A stretch of 36,628 nt of DNA from an uncultured archaeon (GTDB taxonomy: Archaea; Halobacteriota; Methanosarcinia; Methanosarcinales; Methanoperedenaceae). The stretch lies in contig CABMHZ010000050.1 in NCBI GenBank assembly GCA_902386115.1, positions 1 to 36,628 of the forward strand, written 5' to 3'. Position numbers and translations under genes: made by a program. A model generated the notes under the pieces. The model did not search any database, was not told the origin of the DNA, and saw only the letters and a list, made by a program, of their open reading frames with translations. The first letter of the stretch is position 1; the number at the start of each line of letters is the position of its first letter. Positions 1 through 8,426 of this stretch are shown here, in pieces.

Positions 1-111
1 AGGTGTTCCGCCCCCGAAGACAACTGCCTTAGGGTTGGATGTATAGGCAGGCAGCATCAGCCACATTGCCAATAATACCGTCCCAAGAACGTACATTATT
101 ATTTCAAGCAT
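1..111 (-). CDS. carS: CDP-archaeol synthase, N-terminal part (runs off the window)
   Basis: Only the first 37 codons are inside the window. They read as a start MLEIIMYVLG, a hydrophobic segment, then LPAYTSNPKAVVFGGGTP. The 'LPAY..NP..V.FGGG.P' stretch matches the N-terminus of archaeal CDP-2,3-di-O-geranylgeranylglycerol synthase (CarS). That membrane enzyme activates unsaturated archaeol phosphate with CTP for polar lipid synthesis. The ATG at 109-111 lies 5 bp after the stop of the deaminase gene upstream, so the two are probably co-transcribed. The call rests on a short N-terminus recognised from memory of the family; the catalytic core is outside the window. Confidence 0.7.
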   Translation of the reverse strand, partial: MLEIIMYVLGTVLLAMWLMLPAYTSNPKAVVFGGGTP

Positions 112-116
112 GTTCC

Positions 117-569
117 TCAGGAGATATTAAATGTCAATTGTTCGACCTCAACGCCGGCTTTCTCGAAAAAACTCAGGGCTTCAGTATCAGGATATTCAGA
201 GCCGTAAACAACTTTTCTTATGTTGGAATTGATAAGCATCTTGGCGCAAAGAATGCATGGCTGGTGGGTGCAATAAATTGTGGCATTCTCTATGCTGACA
301 CCGTGAATCGCAGCCTGAATAATGGCATTCTGTTCCGCATGGACGGCGCGGCATAATTCGTGTCTTGTCCCTGAGGCTATGTTGTTCTGCTGCCTTATGC
401 AGCCTATATCAAGGCAGTGTTCAAGGTTTCGCGGTGCTCCGTTATAGCCTGTCGAGAGGATCCTTTTGTCTTTTACTATCACTGCCCCGACCTGGTTTCG
501 CAGGCAGGTGGAGCGCTTTGCCACGACGCCTGCAATTTCCATGAAGTATTCATCCAGTGTGGGTCGCAT
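117..569 (-). CDS. dCMP deaminase-family protein
   Basis: A 150-residue zinc-dependent deaminase. The zinc and catalytic signature is visible as HAEQNA (about residues 77-82) and PCILCAKM (about 104-111), which is the HAE...PCxxC arrangement of the cytidine/deoxycytidylate deaminase family. The N-terminal MRPTLDEYFMEIA and the NQVGAVIVKDKRILSTGYNG stretch are typical of dCMP deaminases, which convert dCMP to dUMP for thymidylate synthesis. The length fits the family. A TATA-like sequence at about 594-603 on this strand is some 30 nt before the ATG, consistent with a leaderless transcript. The stop is 5 bp before the carS start, suggesting an operon. ComE-type relatives share these motifs, so the exact substrate is inferred. 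Confidence 0.9.
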   Translation of the reverse strand: MRPTLDEYFMEIAGVVAKRSTCLRNQVGAVIVKDKRILSTGYNGAPRNLEHCLDIGCIRQQNNIASGTRHELCRAVHAEQNAIIQAAIHGVSIENATIYCTHQPCILCAKMLINSNIRKVVYGSEYPDTEALSFFEKAGVEVEQLTFNIS

Positions 570-719
570 TCAGCGTTGAATATGCAGCAAACGATAAATA
601 ATTACCGAAACCGCGCTATCCTCTTACAGGAACTGCCCTGGATATTCGATCGAATAGCAAAAGGTAAATACATTGTGTTATAATTTAAACAATCCTGCCG
701 TGTCGGAAGGAGAAATCAC

Positions 720-1658
720 ATGGATCTGATTAATGAAAAAGCTATAGAAGCCTACGTAAAAAACTTCAGTTTAAGACAGATGCTGATCATTCCAGCGATA
801 TTGCTTTTATTATCACTTTCAATCCTGGCTTATACGACCTACAGGACTGGTGCGCCGGTTGAACTGGGAATGGAATTCAAAGGCGGTACCGCGATTATCT
901 TTGATAGTGCTAAAACCACAGACCAGTTGAAAACCGAGTTTCAGAATTACCCGGGGGTCGAGGTGAGACAATACAGCGGGAGCGAACGTAAGATAATGGA
1001 ATTCAGCCCTATGGATCAATCTTTGAAAGATACACTGGTCCAGAAGGTGAAATCCGAATCAACAAATCCTGATACTGTTGAAACAAGGGACATGGGAGAA
1101 CAATTCAGTAAATCCTTGCAAAGCCAGGCGGTTCGTGCAATAGTAATCTCGTTCGTTTTCATGGCAATAGTAATTTTCATCATTTACAGGACTTTTGTTC
1201 CTTCCGTAGCAGTAGTGATTTCAGCTTTTGCCGATATTGCGTTTGCCGCTGCGATGACCGACGTATTCGGGATACTTCTTTCTCTTGGAACAGTCGCTGC
1301 TCTTCTGATGCTTATCGGTTATTCAGTGGATACGGATATCCTTTTAACTACACGTCTTCTCAAGCGTAAGGGTGATTTGAACACGAAGACAAAAGACGCA
1401 ATGATCACCGGACTGACCATGACAACGACTGCACTCGCTGCTCTTCTTGCCATGTTCATTGTTTCATCAGGTATTGTCACATCCTTCACACGCATCGACA
1501 TAATAAGAGATATTTCTATTGTTCTTATTTTCGGGTTGATCGCAGACATGATAAATACATGGATGACCAACGTGGGTATTTTAAGATGGTACATAGGGAA
1601 AACACAGCAGGCTGAAACTCGAATTGAAAAACCTAAAAAGAAGGGGCGAAAAGCATGA
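720..1658 (+). CDS. secF: Protein translocase subunit SecF
   Basis: A 312-residue membrane protein of the SecD/SecF/RND family, which helps the SecYEG channel move proteins across the membrane. It has one N-terminal membrane segment (about 20-37), a short extracytoplasmic region with the SecF-like ELGMEFKGGTAIIF stretch, and five C-terminal membrane segments. The conserved intramembrane region is LLMLIGYSVDTDILLTTRL (about 195-213). The length fits archaeal SecF. A strong Shine-Dalgarno-like GGAAGGAG at 705-712 supports the ATG at 720. The gene overlaps secD by 4 bp (ATGA), so translation is probably coupled. Archaea lack SecA and usually YajC, and neither gene is seen here. Given the many exported cytochromes nearby the export machinery is relevant, but the gene itself is housekeeping. 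Confidence 0.95.
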   Translation: MDLINEKAIEAYVKNFSLRQMLIIPAILLLLSLSILAYTTYRTGAPVELGMEFKGGTAIIFDSAKTTDQLKTEFQNYPGVEVRQYSGSERKIMEFSPMDQSLKDTLVQKVKSESTNPDTVETRDMGEQFSKSLQSQAVRAIVISFVFMAIVIFIIYRTFVPSVAVVISAFADIAFAAAMTDVFGILLSLGTVAALLMLIGYSVDTDILLTTRLLKRKGDLNTKTKDAMITGLTMTTTALAALLAMFIVSSGIVTSFTRIDIIRDISIVLIFGLIADMINTWMTNVGILRWYIGKTQQAETRIEKPKKKGRKA

Positions 1659-3343
1659 ACGATGAACAACCTTTCTATAAAAACTCACGAGTCCTGTTAC
1701 TAATATTGGTTATACTGGGCTCTATTATATCAATGACGGTCTCTTATAACAACGGTGAAATCCAGTTTGGGAGCAATTTAAAGTTCGGTCTTGATCTTGA
1801 TGGGGGTTCATGGCTTCAGGTACAGCTTCAGGGAGAGATCGCCCAGGTAGATGCAGACCCTTCAAAAATTATCCAGGTGGAATTCGGGAAATTACTTAAT
1901 GACCCCGGGATCAAAATAGAGACAGGATCGGCAGATTCCGTTACCTTTACAACATCAAAAGAGGTCACGCAAAAAACCATTGATTCATTTGGATATGGGA
2001 CATCTAAAGTATCAAGCGTGCCCGGCGGTGGTTCAAGCGTTACCCTGCAAACAAATAAGGATCTCTTTATCCTGAATTTCCTGAAGGACGCGCTGAATGC
2101 GGATGTGAAGCAGATACCAAACAGCCAGGGCAAACCATTAATGTATGAAATAAGAAAATCCGTGACCGAGGATTCATTGAATGCTATCCTGCAACCCGTT
2201 GATGGAAAAGTGGTACCGCCTTTCAGGGACGGCGTGACAAAAGAAACCATGGATGAGACCGAAAAGAGACTGGCTGACAAGCTTAACCCGATCTCTCTCA
2301 AACAAATAACTATTACTCCGATTGGTACCAACTATTTACTTATTGACCTTCCTGGAGTATCGATAGACGAGGCAAGAAAGCTTGCCCTTACTCCCGGAAA
2401 ATTCGAGATCAGGATACAGGTCAAAGGTAATGAGACACAACATGTTCTTTATGGTGATCAGATCGTTAGTGTGGGAGTGCCGCAGAAAGAAACCGGCGGT
2501 GCATGGGGTGTATCTTTTGAGCTCAATGACGAAGGAGCACAGGCACTTCGTGATGCTGCGATACAATACGGTGCTGTGACAAATCCCAGTGCCCATTTCC
2601 TGAATATGTATCTTGACGATAATCTTGTTTTCGATGCAGCTATGAATCCGGATCTTGCAAGGAACATACAGACCGTACCTGTGAAATATCTGGTCGCAAC
2701 AACAGGCACAGGCGATGCAGGACAGCAGAAAGCAAAAGAACTCCAGCTTCACTTGAGAGCGGGTGCACTGCCGGTTCATGTAAATGAGGTTGGTTCCGGC
2801 GAAGTCCCTGCCCCCCTGGGTCAGAAATTTAAGGAGCAGATAGCTATAGCCGGAATGATAGCCCTGATATTAGTTGCAATTGTCGTTGCATTTAGATATA
2901 GACAGCCCAATATAATCATCCCGATGCTTGCTACATCCTTCAGTGAAGTCATTATCATATTGGGATTTGCTTCTCTGCCGTTTATCGGATTGCAGCTTGA
3001 TCTCGCTACTATCGCGGGTATAATTGCAGTAATAGGTACCGGGGTAGACCATCTCATAATCATAACGGACGAGGTGCTCGCTGGTGGTTTCATGCCGCCG
3101 ACAAAAGTCTACCAGTCGCGTATCGCAAAAGCGTTTGCAATTATTTTTGCGGCTGCATCTACTGTAGTTGTGGCAATGTTACCCCTGATATTCTTCATGG
3201 ATTCAAGCTCACTCCGGGGTTTTGCTGAAATTACCATAGTGGGCGTTGTTATCGGGGTATTTATAGCAAGACCGGCTTATGCGGTGATCATACAGGGTCT
3301 GCTTGTTGAGACCACTGATAAAGGAGAAGGTAGCGAGGACTGA
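1655..3343 (+). CDS. secD: Protein translocase subunit SecD
   Basis: A 562-residue partner of SecF in the SecDF complex. It has an N-terminal membrane segment, the SecD signature FGLDLDGGSWLQVQL (about 46-60), a long extracytoplasmic region (about 65-385) and a block of C-terminal membrane segments. That block includes GTGVDHLIIITDEVL, equivalent to the conserved intramembrane motif of the family. The start ATG at 1655 overlaps the secF stop codon. The region LALTPGKFEIRIQ at about 245-257 is typical of the P1 head domain. It ends with an acidic tail and a TGA, followed by a short hairpin with a T-rich tail just before a tRNA gene. No frameshift or truncation is seen. Confidence 0.95.
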   Translation: MNDEQPFYKNSRVLLLILVILGSIISMTVSYNNGEIQFGSNLKFGLDLDGGSWLQVQLQGEIAQVDADPSKIIQVEFGKLLNDPGIKIETGSADSVTFTTSKEVTQKTIDSFGYGTSKVSSVPGGGSSVTLQTNKDLFILNFLKDALNADVKQIPNSQGKPLMYEIRKSVTEDSLNAILQPVDGKVVPPFRDGVTKETMDETEKRLADKLNPISLKQITITPIGTNYLLIDLPGVSIDEARKLALTPGKFEIRIQVKGNETQHVLYGDQIVSVGVPQKETGGAWGVSFELNDEGAQALRDAAIQYGAVTNPSAHFLNMYLDDNLVFDAAMNPDLARNIQTVPVKYLVATTGTGDAGQQKAKELQLHLRAGALPVHVNEVGSGEVPAPLGQKFKEQIAIAGMIALILVAIVVAFRYRQPNIIIPMLATSFSEVIIILGFASLPFIGLQLDLATIAGIIAVIGTGVDHLIIITDEVLAGGFMPPTKVYQSRIAKAFAIIFAAASTVVVAMLPLIFFMDSSSLRGFAEITIVGVVIGVFIARPAYAVIIQGLLVETTDKGEGSED

Positions 3344-3354
3344 TCACCGAAGCT

Positions 3355-3362
3355 TTTAAATT
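3355..3362 (+). promoter_or_regulatory. Putative TATA box for tRNA-Thr
   Basis: The AT-rich TTTTAAAT lies 35-42 bp before the mature 5' end of the tRNA and just after the secD stop. This is a reasonable place for an archaeal TATA box with a short 5' leader. The call is from position and composition only. Confidence 0.4.
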
Positions 3363-3376
3363 TTAGTTAATCCTTT

Positions 3377-3396
3377 AAGGCGAAAGCCTTTATTTT
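3377..3396 (+). terminator. GAAA-loop hairpin with T-rich tail after secD
   Basis: AAGGC (3377-3381) pairs with GCCTT (3386-3390) around a GAAA loop and is followed by TATTTT up to the tRNA's first base. It could terminate secFD transcription or be part of the pre-tRNA leader. The five-pair stem is short, so the call is weak. Confidence 0.35.
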
Positions 3397-3470
3397 GCCT
3401 CGGTGGCTCAGCTTGGCAGAGCGAGAGATTTGTAATCTCTAGGTCGAGGGTTCAAACCCCTCCCGGGGCT
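3397..3470 (+). tRNA. tRNA-Thr (anticodon UGU)
   Basis: A full cloverleaf can be folded. The acceptor stem is GCCTCGG with CCGGGGC (one T-G wobble), the D arm is built on GCTC/GAGC, the anticodon stem is AGAGA/TCTCT with loop TTTGTAA, and the T arm is GAGGG-TTCAAAC-CCCTC. The anticodon TGT reads ACA/ACN threonine codons. The discriminator base is T and CCA is not encoded, as is common in archaea. There is no intron in the anticodon loop. Confidence 0.97.
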
Positions 3471-3605
3471 CTTTTAACCACATCAATAGCCTTTGGAAAT
3501 TATAAGCATAGGAATTTCCGTCTCTAAAGGAAGAGCTTACTGAACTGATATGTTGACGGCGAACGTGAAGAGAAAGAAAGGCAGTAGCCTCATAATATTG
3601 GTTAT

Positions 3606-4247
3606 TCACACCCTCTCTTCGATCTTTTTTAGGCTCTCTATTAATTCTTTTCCTGCCTGCGTCAACATGTAAACCTTCTCGCTATCTTGCTTAATAATAT
3701 GATATGACTTCAGGACACGAAGATGAAAACTGAGCTTAGTAGCTTCATCCATCTTAAGCATGTTTTTAATCTCTGTGAACTTAAGTTTACCTGTTTTATT
3801 TAGAAGTTTTACAATGTCTTTCCTTATTGGATTTGAGATCGCCTTAATTACATCAGATTCAAGGATTTGCGGATATTTATCAATTTCTGTCGTTGCAAGA
3901 ACCATCCTGATTTTTGTTTGAACCTCATCTATCTTAAATGGTTTCGTAATATAATCTGAAGCGCCTGCCTTCAATGCATCAACTGCATTTTCAATTGTTC
4001 CAAAAGCAGTAATTATGATTACGATGGTTTTGGGTTTTGTACGTTTTATTTCTCTCAGTACTTCCATTCCTCCCATGACCGGCATAATAAGATCAGTAAG
4101 GACAACGTCAAAATCTTTTTTCTTAATAGCCTCAAGTCCCAGTTGACCATTCTCAACAGAATCTACGTTATACCCTTCATCTTTTAATATTTCTTTCAAT
4201 GCCTCCCTCATTTTACTGTCGTCTTCTATTATCAAAATGTTTTTCAT
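3606..4247 (-). CDS. Response regulator with winged-helix output domain
   Basis: Residues 1-120 form a receiver domain: acidic pair in IIEDD (about 8-10), phospho-acceptor Asp52 in VLTDLIMP, switch threonine in IIITAFG and lysine in YITKPF (about 102). Residues about 128-205 look like an ArsR-type winged helix (SNPIRKDIVKLLNKTGKLKF... FHLRVLKSYHII), so the output is probably DNA binding, which is uncommon among archaeal receivers. The start is uncertain. A TTG at 4256 would overlap the kinase stop by 4 bp, while the ATG chosen here at 4247 gives the usual MKNILIIEDD beginning. It lies directly downstream of the sensor kinase in the same operon and about 2.3 kb from the first cytochrome gene, which is a possible but unproven target. 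Confidence 0.9.
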   Translation of the reverse strand: MKNILIIEDDSKMREALKEILKDEGYNVDSVENGQLGLEAIKKKDFDVVLTDLIMPVMGGMEVLREIKRTKPKTIVIIITAFGTIENAVDALKAGASDYITKPFKIDEVQTKIRMVLATTEIDKYPQILESDVIKAISNPIRKDIVKLLNKTGKLKFTEIKNMLKMDEATKLSFHLRVLKSYHIIKQDSEKVYMLTQAGKELIESLKKIEERV

Positions 4248-4252
4248 AAGTG

Positions 4253-5989
4253 TCAAGCCGGTAATTTTATTGTGAATGTCGTGCCGTTTCCCACTTCACT
4301 TTCTACTTCTATTGAGCCTTTATGGTTTTTGATGATCCCATAAGAGATCGAAAGACCAAGGCCGGTGCCTTCACCCGGCTCTTTTGTTGTAAAGAAGGGG
4401 TCAAATATTTTATCCAGGTCTTTTCTGGTTATGCCGCAGCCGTTATCGGAGATGCTTATTTCCACATGATCATGTTTTGCTAGAGTCTTAACTATTATTT
4501 CACCGTTTTCAGTGATTGATTGGATTGAATTCTTAAGAAGATTCATTAATACCTGTTGTATCTGACCGCGATCGGCAAAGATATATGGGAGAGGTTTAAA
4601 GGAGGTTTTCACCTCGATATCTTTTAACTGAGGGTTCAGGATGATCAATACATTATCTATCTCCTTATTTATATCTATTGATTCCATTTTGAACTCTGAT
4701 TGCCTGGCGAAATCAAGTAATCCTTTCACGATCAGCGCCGCCCTGTTTGCTTCATCAGCAATGACCCTGAGTTTTCCTTTGGTGTTCTCGTCCTTTGACT
4801 TATTTAACAACATCTGAGTGTATACGGAGATATTACCAATTGGGTTATTAATCTCATGCGCAACTCCTGCTGCCAGTTGCCCTATAGTAGCGAGTTTATC
4901 GGATTGCAAGAGCTGTTTTTCAAGTTGTTCCTTTTCCTTCAGTTCTGTGATATCTCTGATGATTCCTACAAAGGCTATAGGTTCGCCTTTGATGTCTTTA
5001 ACCATAGAAGTAGTCAGCAAGATGGGAAATTCTTTCCTGTCCTTACGCTTGACCCTGAGTTCCCCAACCCAGTGCCCTTTCTCTTTTATACTCGGGATTA
5101 TCACAGCGCTGGCAAACTCGGGATCCACATTCATTTCATTGACATGCTTTCCCTTGAATTCATCAGGAGAAAAACCGAATATCTTTTTTATTGCTTTGTT
5201 GGAATAGATAATGTAGCCATCCGTATCAGTGATCTGGATACCGTCAGGAGCTTCTTCCACGGCAGTCGAGAGCTTAAGGAGCTCACCCATATTCTTACTA
5301 AGGTTATTAGACATCTGGTTGAAAGCATTTGAAAGAGTCTGGAATTCATCATTAGTTGTGCCGGATTCAATTTTATACCCAAGGTTCCCTTTGCCTATTT
5401 CTTGGGCTCCCTTAAGGAGAGCACGCATCGGTCTTGTCAAATAAATTCCGGCGAAATAAGCCATCAAAATGCCCAGCACACTTTCCGCCAGGATGTTGGC
5501 GATCACGAAATTTGTTTGGTTTTTTATCTCTTCTTTCATGGATGTTCTATCGATTCCAATGTGAACAAACCCTTCCCTGCTACCATATACCGGAGCTTTA
5601 AAGTCAATAATATTTCCCACGGTAGCACTGGAGTTAGTGTTACAATCGAGAAGAAAATCCTTTGAGTATATATTTCCTATTAAATTATTCTGGGCATCTG
5701 TCATATATATGCATTTTACTTCACTATCTGCAATCATAATGTTGTTAGCAAGCCTGCTGAAGTTCCCGGAATCCTCATATGGCAAGCTACCACTACTTTC
5801 TTCAGCAAGATGTTTTACAAGGACATTCCCCCTCCTATTAAGCCCTTCAGACAATGTCTTGTCCAAATCAGAAAGCATAAAAGCAGCAGTCAGAATATCA
5901 AGGAGCACTATAATGGCAACTGTCAGGATAATGAATTTCTTGACTATTCCCCCACCTATAATTTTATTTAGTTTATCTTTTAGCACCAT
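4253..5989 (-). CDS. Membrane sensor histidine kinase (sensor-HAMP-PAS-HisKA-HATPase)
   Basis: A 578-residue kinase. Membrane segments at about 17-38 and 162-185 flank an extracytoplasmic sensor of about 120 residues that looks Cache-like (IYMTDAQNNLIGNIY... GFVHIGIDRTSM). A HAMP linker (about 186-238) is followed by a PAS domain (about 240-350, DGIQITDTDGYIIYSNKA). The phospho-accepting His378 sits in GVAHEINNPIGN. The ATP-binding boxes are LMNLLKNSIQS (N box), ISDNGCGI (G1) and GEGTGLGLSISYGII (G2). All catalytic motifs are present. The partner regulator follows in the same operon. The signal is unknown; the outside sensor means it could respond to a small extracellular ligand. The gene is divergent from the cytochrome locus across a 539-bp AT-rich gap. 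Confidence 0.93.
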   Translation of the reverse strand: MVLKDKLNKIIGGGIVKKFIILTVAIIVLLDILTAAFMLSDLDKTLSEGLNRRGNVLVKHLAEESSGSLPYEDSGNFSRLANNIMIADSEVKCIYMTDAQNNLIGNIYSKDFLLDCNTNSSATVGNIIDFKAPVYGSREGFVHIGIDRTSMKEEIKNQTNFVIANILAESVLGILMAYFAGIYLTRPMRALLKGAQEIGKGNLGYKIESGTTNDEFQTLSNAFNQMSNNLSKNMGELLKLSTAVEEAPDGIQITDTDGYIIYSNKAIKKIFGFSPDEFKGKHVNEMNVDPEFASAVIIPSIKEKGHWVGELRVKRKDRKEFPILLTTSMVKDIKGEPIAFVGIIRDITELKEKEQLEKQLLQSDKLATIGQLAAGVAHEINNPIGNISVYTQMLLNKSKDENTKGKLRVIADEANRAALIVKGLLDFARQSEFKMESIDINKEIDNVLIILNPQLKDIEVKTSFKPLPYIFADRGQIQQVLMNLLKNSIQSITENGEIIVKTLAKHDHVEISISDNGCGITRKDLDKIFDPFFTTKEPGEGTGLGLSISYGIIKNHKGSIEVESEVGNGTTFTIKLPA

Positions 5990-6528
5990 TTGGGATGACC
6001 TTTTCCTTTTATCTTCAAGTAGCTTATGCCATTATTTCTAATATTACAATTCCCCTTCCTAAAGCTAACGGAGAGTCTGTTCAAAAAATGATTTGGAATC
6101 ATAACCTAAATATTGGAATGCCTTTGAAGAAAAATAAACATCTTTTGTTGGATAGAATAGGAAGGTGGTTATTGCTGCAAAGGCTTTTCCTTCTTTTAAG
6201 ATTAATAATATAAAAACTTTTTTTTCAAATAAATTTTATCTTAAACATATCCATTGAAAAAAATTAAATAGTTCTTGAATTCATTTGAATTTTATTTCAA
6301 ATATATGCCTTTTAATTCAAATATTTTACAATCTAAGCTATTAATTAAATTTTTTTTTAATTAAAACCCATTAGTTTGATTTTTTTATAAATTACAGATA
6401 TATAGCCAGAAATTAACCTAAGTAATACCCAAATTGACACCATATTATACCTGATTAATTTCCAAGATCAGGTGGTGGTAGAAAGAAGGGTAGGATAAAA
6501 ACAAATTTAAAAAAGGAGAAAAATAAAA
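5990..6528. promoter_or_regulatory. 539-bp AT-rich divergent intergenic region
   Basis: This separates the sensor kinase (leftward) from the first cytochrome gene (rightward). I see no convincing gene. It is very AT-rich from about 6210 to 6430 and contains nested inverted repeats: ATTTGAA-TTTTAT-TTCAAAT, and two TTAATTAA copies around a T-run near 6340-6364. Before the cytochrome there is a TATA-like TATTATA at 6443-6449, followed by an inverted repeat CCTGAT (6450-6455)/ATCAGG (6467-6472) placed between the TATA box and the likely transcription start. A Shine-Dalgarno-like AAGGAG at 6513-6518 fits the ATG at 6529. Regulation by the neighbouring two-component system is possible but not shown. 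Confidence 0.5.
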
Positions 6529-7650
6529 ATGAAAGCAAAAATGTCTTTATTCCTGATAGCCATCGCTGCTACAGGACTTTTCGCATTTCCAAACGTGTTA
6601 GCCACATTCGCAGGCTCACACACAATGGAAAAGCCATTAACCGATAGTAAAGGATTGGACTGTACAAAATGCCATGAATATATTCAAACAGAATTAAACC
6701 CAACAACATTGGCAAGTGGCGCTCTGGCTGCCCATAAAGAAGGGGCAGGAAATGTTGGATTCCTGGACTATATGGCCTTTGGAGAACCTGGTTCATACAA
6801 TTCTACATCCCTTAATTTAACAAATGGTACAGTAGCTCATACCGGAACTACTTTTATTGCTAAAGGCACGTCACAAGGTGGATCTCATACATTGTACACG
6901 GATGTATTGTACGTTATAGACCAGACCGATAAACTGGCATACCATATCACTGCCAACTGGAATGACGTAGCATACAACGATGTAAACGGCAATCCAATGT
7001 TCAACAGAACTTCAGTAACTATAAATCCCACAGATAGTTGGGTGGCAGAAGAAAGTCAAAGTCTCGATGCCAATGGAAACAGCCAAATTGAGGACAGGGA
7101 AGTCTGTAAGCTCTGTCACACTGCCGGATTCTTTGGTGTGGAAGGAACTCACACAGATTTGACCGTTGTAGGATGCACTAATACAAATTGCCATGGCAAC
7201 AAAAACAATGTAGGCAAGGTACAGGAATACTTCGGTACTCCAGATGACGGTAACATGAACGCAGGTTACAGGATTGCAAGGACACAGGACGCACACAGCA
7301 ACTTCTACATTGCTATGAACAGTACTGGCAGCGCTTATGCCAATGTGACAGCGGACTACTACACATGTCTTGCCTGCCACACGCATGTAGGTATGAAACT
7401 TACCATCAAGAGACCTGCAGCATACGATGTGAGCCTGAACAAGTCTGGTGCTACCATGGCTGATTACAAGAACAACAATGGTGCATGGTTCGAGTCTCTT
7501 GAGATCAACCACACAGCAACCAACTTTGGTACTAATGGAACTGGCACATTTGTTAATAATGCATCGCTTAACAGCAGCAATGTAACCATTATCAAAGACC
7601 CGACAAGTGTCTGGATACCAGAATCGAATAGTAACACATGGAACAAGTAA
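6529..7650 (+). CDS. Tetraheme c-type cytochrome, AGSHTME family (copy 1)
   Basis: A 373-residue exported cytochrome. The signal peptide (about 1-25, cut near NVLA) is followed at once by TFAGSHTMEKP. Four heme sites are visible: CTKCH (45-49), CKLCH (193-197), an unusual CTNTNCH (216-222, CX4CH) and CLACH (280-284). The 140-residue gap between hemes 1 and 2 suggests a separate beta-rich domain. Many N-x-S/T sites fit a glycosylated surface protein. It aligns by eye along its length with the cytochrome at 9174 (VVGCTxxxCHGN, HSN, VTADYxTCxxCHTxV), so the two are paralogs. The gene ends in a strong hairpin terminator, so it may be transcribed alone and highly. Its redox partner is unknown. Confidence 0.92.
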   Translation: MKAKMSLFLIAIAATGLFAFPNVLATFAGSHTMEKPLTDSKGLDCTKCHEYIQTELNPTTLASGALAAHKEGAGNVGFLDYMAFGEPGSYNSTSLNLTNGTVAHTGTTFIAKGTSQGGSHTLYTDVLYVIDQTDKLAYHITANWNDVAYNDVNGNPMFNRTSVTINPTDSWVAEESQSLDANGNSQIEDREVCKLCHTAGFFGVEGTHTDLTVVGCTNTNCHGNKNNVGKVQEYFGTPDDGNMNAGYRIARTQDAHSNFYIAMNSTGSAYANVTADYYTCLACHTHVGMKLTIKRPAAYDVSLNKSGATMADYKNNNGAWFESLEINHTATNFGTNGTGTFVNNASLNSSNVTIIKDPTSVWIPESNSNTWNK

Positions 7651-7669
7651 AAACGAATATAAACTTGGA

Positions 7670-7705
7670 AATGCCCCCTTCCAAAGGGGCATTCTTTCTT
7701 TTTTC
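7670..7705 (+). terminator. Strong hairpin terminator after cytochrome copy 1
   Basis: AATGCCCC (7670-7677) pairs perfectly with GGGGCATT (7686-7693) around an 8-nt loop. A T-rich run to about 7705 follows. It lies 20 bp after the cytochrome stop and before the next gene, which is the layout expected of an intrinsic-type terminator. Confidence 0.7.
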
Positions 7706-7755
7706 CTTAGCATACAAGCGTATTGTTAAAACTAATTAAATATCTTAAATTCAGG

Positions 7756-8424
7756 ATGAAAGCTCACACCATACTCCTATGCATTTTATTTCTCTTTGCT
7801 TTAGCCGCTCCTGTCCTGGGAGATCAGCATCCTGGCGACAAATACTGTAAGTACTGTCATAATAAACTCGGGGCGCCCGAGGAAGTCAGGTTAGCAGGTC
7901 AATGTTCAAGCGCCTGTCACATTTCAAAGCCCGATGCACACTCTAAACAAAGAGTAAAACCCTGGTATTACAGGCAGCGCTATTCCCTGCACCTGCAAAA
8001 TTCCGTATGTATGAAGTGTCATGGAAAAGGAACAGATGACATTCATGTAGTTCACAAGGATTTTAATGTAAGCTGCCTTTTCTGTCATTCAGCCAAAGGT
8101 TATACTTCAGAGATCGTAAAAGTGCCCTCTCAAAATAATCAGGATTCCTTTGTAAAACCTGCAAGCAAGGAATGCAGGTACTGCCACCAGGTAAATGGCT
8201 CGCAGCTGCATGATGTGCACGCGGCAAGACTCGAAAAAGCCTGTCCCACCTGCCATGGGGGCGGAGTTGAGCCAAAAAGGTCAAATGCTGGCTTTGGAGA
8301 AAGAGTTATGGCTGCGGGTTACGTTGAGGAAGGCATTATGCCTGTCAGGGTAGTTACCGAGCTGGTTGATGGATTATCATCTGAGATAAAAGAGATCATA
8401 GGACTTGCATTTAGCATGATTTGA
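7756..8424 (+). CDS. Hexaheme c-type cytochrome
   Basis: A 222-residue exported multiheme cytochrome. A signal peptide (about 1-22, ending AAPVLG) precedes six heme sites: CKYCH (31), CSSACH (50, an unusual CX3CH), CMKCH (85), CLFCH (107), CRYCH (140) and CPTCH (163). Extra His residues between the sites (for example HVVH, LHDVH) could be axial ligands. After the last heme, a tail of about 55 residues without Cys ends in a weakly hydrophobic helix that might touch the membrane or a partner. The ATG at 7756 is chosen because it starts a clean signal peptide; an upstream TTG at 7723 would add 11 residues. The next gene begins within 3 bp. It lacks the AGSHTME motif of its neighbours. Confidence 0.9.
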   Translation: MKAHTILLCILFLFALAAPVLGDQHPGDKYCKYCHNKLGAPEEVRLAGQCSSACHISKPDAHSKQRVKPWYYRQRYSLHLQNSVCMKCHGKGTDDIHVVHKDFNVSCLFCHSAKGYTSEIVKVPSQNNQDSFVKPASKECRYCHQVNGSQLHDVHAARLEKACPTCHGGGVEPKRSNAGFGERVMAAGYVEEGIMPVRVVTELVDGLSSEIKEIIGLAFSMI

Positions 8425-8426
8425 GT

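Noticed and set aside
3495-3519. Inverted repeat GGAAATT/AATTTCC after the tRNA as a small RNA
   Set aside because: Short arms with an 11-nt AT-rich loop and no promoter or C/D box pattern; too weak for a gene call.
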